This document shows positions 20,970-29,744 of a DNA stretch of 36,990 bases, piece after piece. Made by a program: the position numbers and the translations under genes. Source of the stretch: Chara braunii (Eukaryota; Streptophyta; Charophyceae; Charales; Characeae); the NCBI GenBank assembly GCA_003427395.1, contig BFEA01000115.1, forward strand, positions 2,471,208 to 2,508,197. Direction: 5' to 3'. How positions within the stretch are numbered: the first letter of the stretch is position 1; each line of letters begins with the position of its first letter. Below the pieces are notes generated by a model that worked only from the letters and a program-made list of their open reading frames with translations, had not been told where the DNA came from and searched no databases.

Positions 20970-20993
20970 ACGTGCCCTCCGAACCATGCAAAC
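20970..20993 (-). other. Possible group II intron piece in reverse orientation
   Basis: On the minus strand this reads GCATGGTTCGGAGGGCACG. In organellar group II introns a GGTTCGGAGGGCAC-like phrase usually follows directly after '...GCAACTATTTCGCAC', which here occurs on the + strand at 21190-21216. The two halves would then be in opposite orientation. Similarity is from memory of the intron class. Confidence 0.3.
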
Positions 20994-21094
20994 TTTTTTT
21001 TTCTAGTACATAATTAGTCGAGTACGAGATCTGATGTCTCTTCTTGCGTGGACTCGCTAAAGGCAGGTCTTCGGCTACCCCCACTTCGTGTCTT

Positions 21095-21216
21095 GAGGTT
21101 TCTTGGAAGTCCACGGGGGAAACTGGTCACTTGATCTAGTGAAACCCTGCCAAATAGGTAAGAGAACTCAAAGCAAGTAGAGTTAGTGAGTCGTGTGATG
21201 GGCAACTATTTCGCAC
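21095..21216 (+). other. Organellar group II intron-like fragment
   Basis: The + strand contains, in order, CTAGTGAAACCCTGCC, AAATAGGTAAGAGAACTCAA, AGCAAGTAGAGTT and GTGAGTCGTGTGATGGGCAA, ending CTATTTCGCAC. This closely follows the domain I wording of land-plant and algal mitochondrial group II introns. It has no ORF and no identified domain V, so it is a fragment. Its position 70 bp upstream of the rRNA fragment fits a common mitochondrial source. Confidence 0.5.
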
Positions 21217-21286
21217 ATTTATTGCAACCAAAACAAAAACTCAGAGAATGATATAGTCCATTTTTTATTTCAATTCAAAAGGATCC

Positions 21287-21386
21287 TGGTAGTCCATGCC
21301 GTAAACGATGAGTGTTGGTCCTTGGTCTACGCCCGATGGTTTTGGGGGCAATTCGATGAGGGACCTAGCTAACGCGTTAAACACTT

Positions 21387-21419
<33 letters not shown>

Positions 21420-21510
21420 GAAGGAATTGACGGGGGTATACACAATCGGTGGAGCATGTGGTTTAATTCGATACAACGCGCAAAACCTTTTCAGCCCTTG
21501 ACATATGAAA
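21287..21510 (+). pseudogene. Mitochondrial small-subunit rRNA fragment (nuclear copy)
   Basis: The segment matches the central part of a small-subunit rRNA, from the 'GGTAGTCC..GCCGTAAACGATG' block through CGCCTGGGGAGTACGGTCGC, GGAATTGACGGGGG, GGTGGAGCATGTGGTTTAAT and GATACAACGCGCAAAACC to CCCTTGACATATGAA. The last two phrases are of the green-plant mitochondrial type and not bacterial, plastid or nuclear cytosolic. It covers only about 220 nt of a gene near 1.5-2 kb. It also has likely decay changes (for example GGGGGTATACACAATCGG where GGGGGCC(T/C)GCACAAGCGG is usual). It is therefore a mitochondrial DNA insertion in the nucleus, not a working rRNA. Confidence 0.88.
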
Positions 21511-21599
21511 GAAACTCCTCGTAAGACATGAGCAGAACCTTGTGTCCAGGCTGATTCTCCGAAAGGAATTGAAGATGTTTAATGAAAGACTTAAATCTC

Positions 21600-22163
21600 T
21601 TATCATCCGCTTATCCTCCTCTACATACATTGGGGCAGGGGAGATGGTCTTCCATCGATCCATCCATCAGTCCGGGGCCGCGTTGTAGTCCCCTGCTATG
21701 ATGATTGGGACACCATCCGGAATCGGTGTTTTGATTTTCTCAAACAATGTTCTTCTCTCACTCACAATGTTGGGGTCATAAACGCACAATATGCATACGA
21801 TATCTAGTAGCTCCAAAGTGACCACCCAATGCACTAGGTCTGCACGGGATTCGGGGGGGTTCGAATGGCTACCCCCACGCTCTCGGGTCTCGAGGCATGG
21901 GCTTTGAAGGCTTTGTATGGCTATACCATTTTGTGGATGCGATTATGTTCCGGGGAGTCCATCAGATGAGTTTCCTGAATACACACTATATTTGGCCAGT
22001 CCCTGTCCCCCACCCCTCTCATCAAATCCCATATTGCATTCTTCTTGTCAGATTTACACGAGGCTAGGCCGTTTATAGTCAAGGACGACAGGTCAAGGTC
22101 TGTCGCCCGCTGGCATTGGTTCCAGATAAGGTCCTTCCCATATGCCGCTCTAACCAGGTTCAT
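21600..22163 (-). pseudogene. LINE A ORF2 endonuclease, N-terminal part
   Basis: The minus strand encodes the start of an APE-type endonuclease. An open frame (22163-21921) has SSLTINGLASCKSDKKNAIW and NIVCIQETHLMDSPE, holding the metal-binding Asn and the Glu of the QETH motif. After a frameshift, about 21840-21670 reads ILCVYDPNIVSERRTLFEKI and PIIIAGDYNAAPD, the GDxN block. A TGA follows immediately. The enzyme nicks target DNA to prime reverse transcription. The domain continues at about 20600 on the far side of the organelle-derived insertion. Confidence 0.85.
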
Positions 22164-22305
22164 TCTCGTCGTGACGGTTGGTTATTCACAGTCTGGACCA
22201 CAACAGTTGTTCCTAGACCCAGTCCGTGGCACCCGCCTGGAGGTCCAGTCTGAGAAGGGCTTATAGACACCTCTGGACTTCCTGTTCTGTCCTGGTCTTG
22301 CTGGA

Positions 22306-22421
22306 CCTAATCCTAACTGTCTGCGGGTCCAGCAGTTGAGCAAGCGTATGCCATCTCATGCCACCTAATCCTAACTGTCTGCGGGTCCAGCAGTTGGGAA
22401 AGCGTATGCCATCTCAGGCCC
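22306..22421. repeat. Tandem duplication, 58-bp period
   Basis: Two nearly identical units start at 22306 and 22364 (CCTAATCCTAACTGTCTGCG, GGTCCAGCAGTTG, AAGCGTATGCCATCTCA). They lie between ORF1 and ORF2 of LINE A. Confidence 0.92.
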
Positions 22422-22739
22422 GCTTCTTTGGTTGGGTCGTAGCAGATGTAAACGTCTCTTTGCGAGATTTTGTGAGGGTCAGTAGTCACAGAGGATGTTG
22501 CTTGTGCCCCAGGTGGCATGGATTCTGCAATATGTGTTTCCAGCTGCATTTGCAAAATCCCAGTTGCTGCCTCCGATTGGCCGCTTTGCGCCTCAGTTCA
22601 AAATGAGGACCAACCCTGCAACGTAACCCCCCCTAATTGTCGTTTTCGACAGGTGTGCGACCGACCTCCCATTTCCCACTTTTCTTTCAGACCGGGAGCA
22701 GTAGCATTGCCGCTTCCGATTGTGGCCCCATGTCCAGAC

Positions 22740-25047
22740 CCACTCAATCAAATATCTTAGTTTTCTTCTTCGCACCAGGTCTAGTGTTGTCATTTGGGTC
22801 CGACGGGGGGGGCGGCGGCTGAAGGACCGGTGGGGTTAGTGTCTCCCTTGTCTGCTCGTTTACCGTTGCAGTCCTCGTCTCACGTGCCCCACTTCCTCCA
22901 CTGCAGTTGGGTGTGGAGGCTGAAACCTTGTAAACACTATAGTAGTCACTCTGAGTGTCTATGCCATGCTTCTGTCCACCTGACACCAGGTTGCAGTCCG
23001 TTTTCTATGACATTTTGGAGCGAGGCACTCATGTCAAGCATAGGAAATAAATCAAGGTACGTTTTGTCCCATAAATCGTCAGTGAGGGGGCCGTAAGTTG
23101 GCCATCAACCAATCTGAAATATCCACCAAATTCTGTTCCGGAGGCAGATGCAGTGGCGGGGTCCCTTCCTCCTCGACCCCCTCGTAGGATAAACCCCCTG
23201 GTACAACACATGAGTTTTTCGGGAGAGCGTCGACGTCCATCAGTTCCGGGTCAAAGGCTGCCTGGAAGGGGTCGATCTCCATCATCTGATTCTGTCTCGG
23301 GGTCCCCTCCTCCTCCTTTTCTACACAACCCTCGTCCTCCTGCCTCCTCCATTCCGGCTCCACCTCCATTCCCTCCACTTCGACCTGCCCTCCCGTCAAC
23401 CTCTCCCCGCTCCCTAAGCCCGACTGCTCGGGGGGATGGTTATTACCTTGATTTGCATTATCGTGTCGCCCACCCCCTGTCACCCCGCCTCCTCACCATT
23501 GTCCCCTCTTGTCTGTCGCGGGGGGGGGGCTGATGCTTCGTTCAGACCCCTTGTCACCCTCCTCCTGAATGTATCGTGCCGCCGGGGCCGTTTTATCTTT
23601 ATCCTTCTCCATCAGCTTCGACCCGGATTCTGCTTGCTGCTTTTGAACCCAGATCCCTCTCCCTCCCTTCTTTCCCACACTCCTCTAGCCCGTCTCTTCC
23701 GAGCTCCCTTTCAGGGGGCTCAGTTGTGTCTCTTGCACCCTCTCTTGCACCTTCTCTTGCACTTTCTCCTCCACCGGAGCCGGAGGGACCTATGCATCCG
23801 GAGGACGCGTCTCCCACTCCGGCTCCCCCATTCTCTCGCATATCCATCCCACCGAGGAACCCTCTCTCGTACGGTCCTCCATGAAAACCCAGCCTTTATG
23901 CCCTGGATCCACTGTTCACCAGTGAGTCACTTTGACTGGGTCCCTTAACAGCGTCCCTGTTGCTCGCGCCCTTTTTCTGTGGGTGCAGGGGACAATTATA
24001 TTCTTTGCTCAGATGGCCGTGTGCTCTACACTTAGGACACCACTGTTGCAGTTTATGGGCAGTGTGAATCATGTACTCCTTTCCCCCCACCCGATAAAAG
24101 ATCACATCATCGAGGGAAAACGATTGACCCTGGGGAAAGTCCAGGGCTAGCATCAGGTAATCATCCCTCTTAGCCACAAAGGAGGGGAGGGGGTCGATGA
24201 ATGCAACGATATCGTATAGCAAACCAAAATCATATATGAAGGCCGCCTGGATTTCGACTGGGATATGGGGGAATTTCACCCAATGGAAATCCTGCATCGA
24301 TTGTGCCCCCCTCTCCTCCGGTCCCAACTTGCGTTGTGGCACCCACGGGTAAATCTGAACCTACGACCGCTCACACCGGCGGCGCTTCCAGCCATCAATC
24401 GTCATTTTATCAGCTTCATGCATAGAAAGGACTGTAAACAGGGTGTTTGTGACTGGTTGAATAAAAAAATGATCCCGGACCAAGTCAACACTATTTTTCA
24501 AAATTTCGAGCCGACGACCAATCCATTTAACCCTTTGGTTGACCGATTTGAAGGCCGCATCGTCATGAAACACCCAGTTATTCAACTTATTTGCGTGTTT
24601 CGTGTAGGTTTCGTCTCTGCTGGCTATTCTGTGGTTGGGGTATATCTTCACCATGGTCTGCTTGCCCCCTTGGGTCACCACTCTCGTTTCCGACGGGAAC
24701 AGAAACTTTGACATGAAGAACGCCCGTGCCGGTGGCAACCGATCCAGAGGGATCTCCAGCTTCCCAGTCCGCGGGCCACCCCGACCATGTTGAATGGTGA
24801 GGGGTTGGCCTTGGAGAGGGTTCCCGAGCTTGTCTGCCCAGGTGAGTTGTGGCTGATGGTTGCTTGGCACTTGAGCGGATGATTCACCAGTCCCCGCCCC
24901 AGAATAGTCCCTCGCTCTTCCCTCTCCCTCTCCTCCGCTGTCAGGACCCCCATGTCTTCCTTCTGCTGTAGAATGCCTCCCCCCGTCTTCTCTGCTTGCA
25001 AGGTGGGGGGGGCGACGATGTTCGGGGCATGATTCTGTTGCGACCAT
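22740..25047 (-). pseudogene. LINE A ORF1 (gag-like protein with zinc knuckle), broken
   Basis: From an ATG at 25047 the minus strand reads 228 codons to a TAG at 24361-24363. It then continues in the same frame (24342-23896) through WVKFPHIPVEIQAAFIYDFG, IDPLPSF, LMLALDFPQGQ and a zinc knuckle, CPKCRAHGHLSKEYNC. This order (a DUF4283-like region, then a CX2CX4HXnC knuckle) is that of ORF1 proteins of plant-type LINEs, which bind element RNA. After a further stop, Gly/Glu-rich low-complexity sequence continues in frame to about 23599. Beyond a frameshift, acidic/Pro-rich frames (23483-23079, 22986-22744) may be its C-terminal tail. An overlapping frame (25181-24675) begins upstream and could be the original N-terminus. 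Confidence 0.78.
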
Positions 25048-25500
25048 TTCATGTGACGGAGGTTTTGGTCCGTCAATTGCCTCATCGCCCCGCTATAGAA
25101 CAACATGCAGTCCAATCTTTTGTGAGCGCGTTGCATCCTATTTGTCGTTTTCATGGTGATGTGACTGCGTATTTTGAACAACAGGGGTGCACTGTTCCTT
25201 TCTTCACCACATGCAGCGGCGGATGTCTGCTGTTTATACTCTCTTCTGGTGGTTTGTCACGTGTTTTTTTTTTCTTCTTTTTTTAAAATTGGTGTTTTCC
25301 ATTTATTTCTTATTTAAATTATTTCAATTATATGCCGGCTTTGTTACATGTCTTTTTTTGTGTTTTTTGTTGGGATTCTAGGTGTTTTCCATTGACTTGT
25401 TATTTTAATTATTTCAATTATTTCAACACCGATTACTATATGCCGACTGTATTAGTATTGTACCTTCCTCCCTTTTTCGTTTAGTTCATTGTTGTGGGTT
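25048..25500. other. Region upstream of LINE A ORF1
   Basis: No protein motif. It includes T-rich stretches and two copies of a phrase GTTTTCCATT(T/G)A...CTTGTTATTT / CTTATTTAAATTATTTCAATTAT, near 25290 and 25385, with GATTATATGCCG-like words after each. It may be the 5' untranslated part of LINE A. Confidence 0.45.
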
Positions 25501-26740
25501 CCAGGGTACTGGCGAGGGCGCACCCCTCTGTCATGTTTCCACTAGTAACTCTCGTTGCCTTCGCTGCCGTGTTTCTCCCAGCTCCTTTCTGTCTCTCGCT
25601 TACTTACTGTCTTCACTCTCCCTTTCCCTTTCGCCTCTTCGCCCTACCTCAGGTGTCCTCGAGAGTCATTCCGTCCCTCTTCCTCCCCTGCTCTCCCTGA
25701 CTCTCCTCGCACCCTAGGTTCGACTCCCTTTTCCCTTGACTGTCCTCCCGTCCATCTCTTCGGTCCGTATGCCAGCTCCCCGATTTCGCCAACCGATGGC
25801 CACCCTCTTTCCCCGCTTTCACCTCTTTTGGTCCTCTCCTCCTCCCGTAGCCCATCCTCTTGCTTACCCTCACACAGCACTCCCCTCTATTGTCTGGCCG
25901 CGATTCCCCCTTTTCCTCCTATGCACTCTCCGCCCTCCTCGCCCTCCCCCCCGTCCTCCTCTCCTATCCTTCGAACACTACCCCTCCCTTTTGCCGGATC
26001 GCAAGTCCCTTCCACCCTCCCCTTCCAGAATCCCCCCCGGCGACATGCACTCGCGAGTCTCCCTTACCTGGTCCCCCGAGGATGTCGCAACCCGCTCCCG
26101 CTCTGTACTCCCCGCGATGTGCTGTCCCACGTGCACACGAATCACTCACTCGCACACCGACTCCCCGTGATGTGCTGTCCCACGTGCACACGAATCACTC
26201 ACTCGAACACCGGACGATGCGTCCTTGGATGTCGTAACCTGCTCCCACTTCATTCATCCCGCGATGTTTCGTTCCACTTATACTCACGACTTGCCCGCTC
26301 AAGCGCCAGATGATGTCTCCTTGTCCTCAACCACACCGATCCCTCAGCGATGTCGCGAACCTGTGTCCAATCCCTCGCTCAGCGATGCTTCCCCCGCACC
26401 TGTCCCAAAAGGACCGCCCTGACACCTGCCGCTGTCAGACTTTCTCGCAATCGCTTACTCTCTGCTGCACCTGCGGTATCTCTTCTGAAGTCTTCCTTCA
26501 CGCCTAAGTCCGTTCGCAAATGCTCGCCTCACGTGCGCGCGATGTGCTCCTATTCCACGCTCGCACAAGTGTCATTTGCTTCAACCGGGTCCCGCAAAGT
26601 CACACCCAACTAAGTTCCGCCTCGCCACTTGCTTACGGCAGCCCTCCACCAGCCATGTCCGTCGGTGATGGCGCAGTGCTGCAGCCTTGCCCACGCCCCC
26701 ACTCACCTTGAACAGCCGGTGCTGGCGTGCTCCTAGCCGC
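25500..26740. other. Pyrimidine-rich tract
   Basis: About 1.2 kb strongly biased to C and T on the + strand. The frame 25555-26313 (252 codons) is open mainly because of this bias. Its Pro/Ser/Leu-rich translation has no domain, and two other + frames are also open, so I do not call it a gene. As it lies 5' of LINE A on the minus strand (where it is purine-rich) it could be a LINE leader, an independent repeat or a decayed promoter region. Confidence 0.5.
26116..26216. repeat. Tandem duplication, 53-bp period
   Basis: Two units start at 26116 and 26169 (GATGTGCTGTCCCACGTGCA, CACGAATCACTCACTCG), nearly identical. Each carries a CACGTG palindrome. More diverged relatives (GATGTCGCAACC..., GCGATGTTTCG...) lie nearby. 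Confidence 0.9.
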
Positions 26741-27033
26741 ACTGGTACCCTGCAGTTGCGCCCTGCGGCGGTTCGGCACTACCGGCGCGAAGATCGCGTC
26801 CAGTTTTGAGCTCGGAACTATTATTACAATTTACAAAATCATTTCAACAGTCCCAACATCAAGTACCAGGCTGGTGGTAGTTTTAGGTGGGATAGAATGG
26901 GTTTTCAACTTTTCACCTGTCTATTTCGTGGTTGGGGCTTTTGATATACAAAAAGGATGGTTGAATTGGTAAGTAACTTAGTAGTTACTCATGACTTCTC
27001 TTAAACCTCCTAGAATTTTGTTAACTGATTCTC
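26741..27033. other. Unassigned sequence
   Basis: No feature recognised between the pyrimidine-rich tract and the SINE-like unit. Confidence 0.4.
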
Positions 27034-27162
27034 AGCCGAAGCCGGGTAATGACCCTGGCATTTCACATGTTTTGTATAATTCCAGATGGGATGCTGGGTC
27101 CGGTTCCCAGAATGCGCTGCTCCCCACAAATAGATTGCAGCAATTGTACAAAAAAAAAAAAA
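27034..27162 (+). mobile_element. SINE-like element with LINE-type 3' tail, copy S1
   Basis: A unit of about 129 bp starts AGCCGAAGCCGGGTAATGAC. It contains GATGCTGGGTCCGGTTCCCA, then GCGCTGCTCCCCACAAATAG, and ends in 13 A. The distal half is the same block that ends LINE A and LINE B. A second copy with the same 5' half lies at 32392. I could not find convincing pol III boxes in the 5' half. Confidence 0.68.
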
Positions 27163-27195
27163 CAGCTGGATATGGCCACCGAGCCCACCCCACAG

Positions 27196-27198
<3 letters not shown>

Positions 27199-27269
<71 letters not shown>
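27199..27269. repeat. (CT)n microsatellite
   Basis: About 35 uninterrupted CT units directly before repeat family X copy 2. Confidence 0.97.
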
Positions 27270-27271
<2 letters not shown>

Positions 27272-27274
27272 GGA

Positions 27275-27600
27275 GCTTTCCCTTCGGTAGGATCAACCTG
27301 CCAAGGGTCTACATGGGGGTTCCAGGCCCCTTGGTAGGTAGGAAATGTATCCACTCCCCGAAAATGGGGGAAGAAAAAACCTGTTCTCCAAGGGAAAACA
27401 ACCAGAAATGACATGTACTGTTCTGACCTAGATCTAATTGACAGCAACAAGAATTGATATCCACAGAAATGACCAGCAGCGTGCATCCACCAGAAAGACT
27501 GACATCAATCAGGAAACAACAATGAATTGCAGCAAAGACAAAAGCTTACGGTTGAGGAGCACTTCACTTTTACTGGATGATGCTGGATGCTGCTCCAGTG
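27275..27600 (+). repeat. Dispersed repeat family X, copy 2
   Basis: Collinear with 14655-14985 on the same strand (shared phrases listed there). It is followed by CTTTTCTTTTCTTTTCTTTT, a pyrimidine run missing from copy 1. No coding content was recognised. Confidence 0.65.
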
Positions 27601-27833
27601 TCTTCCTCCCTTTTCTTTTCTTTTCTTTTCTTTTTCTTTGTCAAACCACAAGTACGGCCCCAGCCTTGCAGTCCGTAACTTGTCGCCACAAGAAAATGAG
27701 GCCGAAACGTCAAATGCCGGGCCCGCCGTTGATAAATTACATCGGCGGTCGCAGTTTCGTTTTGCACCTCCAGAATTTGAGGTGTCAGGCCCGCTGCCCA
27801 GGTGCTCATGTACTGGTGCTTTAACACTTGCCG

Positions 27834-28050
27834 ACTTTGATAGAGGCGGTGATAAGAAGCATCCACGTCTACCAGAACAGCAAATAATGACTTTGATAGA
27901 TGCGGTGATAAGAAGCATCCACGTCTACCAGAACAGCAAAGCACTTTGATACATGCGGTGATAAGAGCATCCACGTTTACCAGAATAGCAAATAACGACT
28001 TTGAAACATGCGGTGATAAGAGTATCCACGACTACCAGAACAGCAAATAA
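27834..28050 (+). repeat. Tandem repeat, four units of 53-56 bp
   Basis: Units start at 27834, 27890, 27943 and 27998, each reading ACTTTGATAGATGCGGTGAT, AAGAAGCATCCACGTCTACC and AGAACAGCAAATAA, with few changes. The spacings are 56, 53 and 55 bp. Units 3 and 4 have lost three bases (AAGAGCATCC for AAGAAGCATCC). The array abuts a LINE/SINE tail at 28051. It is a minisatellite, not a CRISPR. Confidence 0.93.
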
Positions 28051-28110
28051 CTCCAATCTATTGGTGGGGAGCCACACTTACTGGAAACCAGGTCCAGCGT
28101 CGCTGATACA
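28051..28110 (-). mobile_element. LINE/SINE 3' tail block, copy S6
   Basis: The + strand reads CTCCAATCTATTGGTGGGGA, GCCACACTTACTGGAAACCA and GGTCCAGCGTCGC, a diverged version of the shared tail. Poly(T) is absent; the tandem repeat 27834-28050 takes its place. Confidence 0.65.
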
Positions 28111-29160
28111 AGTATTACAGACAAAATATTTGAATCCATACTTCCGTGTCCCCACGAGATTGTGTGTGAAAGGCAGACCACTTACCCAACAAAAAACCAA
28201 ACCTATCCGTACCGAAGAGTGCATAACCTCTTCAGTCCTTGAGGACCGCCAGATACAACATCCCAATCTAGTCATATATAAATCTCCTGGCGAGCGGCAG
28301 AGATACACAGTAGACTGTCGACCTCTTCTTCGCATCCGACACCATACCATTGCGACTCTACAACAGCAAGCTCTGAGGGAGTAAAAGGATCAGGAAAACT
28401 GTCCAGAGGTCGCATTGTTGCTCCAGTTGGAATATCAAACCAGTCATGAAAATTCAGTGACAGATGATAGTACCTCTTGAATGTTGCTCGAGAACCATCC
28501 TCCCCCCTGATGGGTTCCCAAGCCAGTCCATGGTAAACTTCTGATAGAATTGGAAAGTTCGTATATATATATCGTCACAAATAGAACTGCCCGGTAAAGC
28601 GTAGGCAGAGAGGGAGAAGAGGACAACAAACGAGGGGCTGTGACAAACTGTTTCGTCAGAGTTTCACCGACTCATCAGGAGGCTGAACCCTCAACAGTCT
28701 GTAGAATCCCCTCACTGATTACACTGTAAGTGATAATCCACATTAACCAAAATCAAAGTAGACCATCACTCACCCACACCAGATGGAAAACTCTACAGAC
28801 TGTCGCATATATATATATATATATATTCTTGCTGGAAGATGTGGCCATTGTGATCTAATTTCCGTTGGAATAATTGAACTGCGTAATTAGTTCTGCAATT
28901 TCCGTACCTTGTAGCTGAACTGCTTCCCTCACAAAAAACACACCTTTTGTACCACAGTGCTCAGACCACTGCTTTTCTTCCAAGCGTAAAAAAGAAATTC
29001 TGGAAGTTTGACAGTGATAGATGTACTGTACTGGGTTCCGATGGCGCAAAAAATAATTACTCTCCATTCCTAGTAGGGCCATTCAGCTCCTGTCAGACCC
29101 CTCTAAATTCAGTCCCATGGCCTCCGAAGTAACTTGGAGCTTGGGCACTGCAGAGAAATG
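28111..29160. other. Unassigned, probably LINE-related sequence
   Basis: No protein motif. Short phrases resemble LINE C flanking sequence (CTCTTCA...AGGACCGCCAGATACA near 28230 versus CTCTTCATCC...AGGACGCCAGATATA near 29248; GGGAGTAAAAGGATCAGGAAA near 28378 versus GGGAGGAAAAGGATCCGGGAAA near 29342), so part may be 3' untranslated LINE sequence. A (TA)10 run lies at 28807-28826. Confidence 0.45.
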
Positions 29161-29188
29161 TTTTTTTTTTTTTTTTTTTTTTTTTTTT
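29161..29188. repeat. Poly(T), 28 nt
   Basis: Likely the poly(A) tail of the minus-strand LINE C remnant read on the + strand. Confidence 0.8.
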
Positions 29189-29728
29189 GAATTGAAGAAG
29201 ACTGTCACTCACTACCTGCCCACAGAAATTGAAACAACAACACTACCTCTTCATCCATTCCAGGACGCCAGATATACCTGTTGAAACTAGTAGTGATAAT
29301 TCTAGAATCCATACCATGAGCTGGGAACAAGGGCTGTTGCTGGGGGAGGAAAAGGATCCGGGAAATCTGATGCAGAGAAATGTGCTCATCAATGGTTTCT
29401 GTGAGTTTGCAACAACCCTCTTCAACCGAGCAGAATGCTCGGTTATTATAGCTGTATTTGGACTGAAAAGTGAACCAAATACGGCTATAATGACCGGGCG
29501 TTCTATTCAGGTGAAGACGGTAGGAGAAGCAGCCTGGAAGAAGAAACACCGAGGAAGAGGCAGACCCCTTTGCTCTAGTGTTGAGTGGTCAATTAACCAA
29601 TCATTTGTCGGTAGACAGCGGTGCAGAATCTTCCATTGCAGTGACACAAATTTCGCCTGTCGTTCCTTATACCTCCCGAAACCACTTAATAGCCTTAAAC
29701 CAGCAGTACTTCCTAGAGGCGTGCCCAT
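29189..29728 (-). pseudogene. LINE C: truncated ORF2 zinc-binding region and 3' end
   Basis: The minus-strand frame about 29695-29530 reads RQAKFVSLQWKILHRCLPTN, then DWLIDHSTLEQRGLPLPRC. This matches the RVT zinc-binding region of LINE A (LASLQWQIEHCCLPTNDW) and LINE B. The remaining zinc ligands (the 'IEHIFLQC' block) are absent. After about 29520 the frame leaves the family at a 73-bp hairpin (29432-29504), and a poly(A) tail follows at 29188-29161. Relative to LINE B, almost all of the C-terminal extension is missing. The copy has therefore suffered internal deletion or insertion. Confidence 0.75.
29432..29504 (+). other. 30-bp stem, 13-nt loop hairpin
   Basis: Arms 29432-29461 and 29475-29504 pair over 30 positions. 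The four non-Watson-Crick positions are all T (left) opposite G (right), so a + strand RNA would form a continuous 30-bp stem with four G-U pairs. A minus-strand RNA would have A-C mismatches. The loop is ACTGAAAAGTGAA. It could be a very short foldback element, or a hairpin RNA. Confidence 0.8.
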
Positions 29729-29744
29729 TAACGCGCCACAATTT

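Larger units (their letters stand above)
20800..21600. other. Organelle-derived block inserted in the LINE A endonuclease
   Basis: The flanking sequence on each side is LINE A endonuclease on the minus strand (block with SRID at about 20550; block with GDYNAAPD at about 21680). The intervening about 800 bp is unrelated to LINEs. It contains a group II intron-like stretch and a mitochondrial-type rRNA fragment, both readable on the + strand. This is best explained as nuclear insertion of mitochondrial DNA. The boundaries are approximate. Confidence 0.65.

Noticed and set aside
21287-21510. Functional rRNA gene
   Set aside because: Only about 220 nt of a much longer gene, with substitutions at normally invariant sites and LINE sequence on both sides.
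23153-23948. Plus-strand Pro/Leu-rich frames opposite LINE ORF1
   Set aside because: They mirror the Gly/Glu-rich low-complexity tail of the minus-strand ORF1 and have no domain of their own.
25555-26313. 252-codon Pro/Ser-rich frame
   Set aside because: The frame is open because of extreme C/T bias. Other frames are also open over the same stretch and there is no domain.
27834-28050. CRISPR array
   Set aside because: The whole 53-56 bp unit repeats, including the would-be spacers, and the context is eukaryotic.
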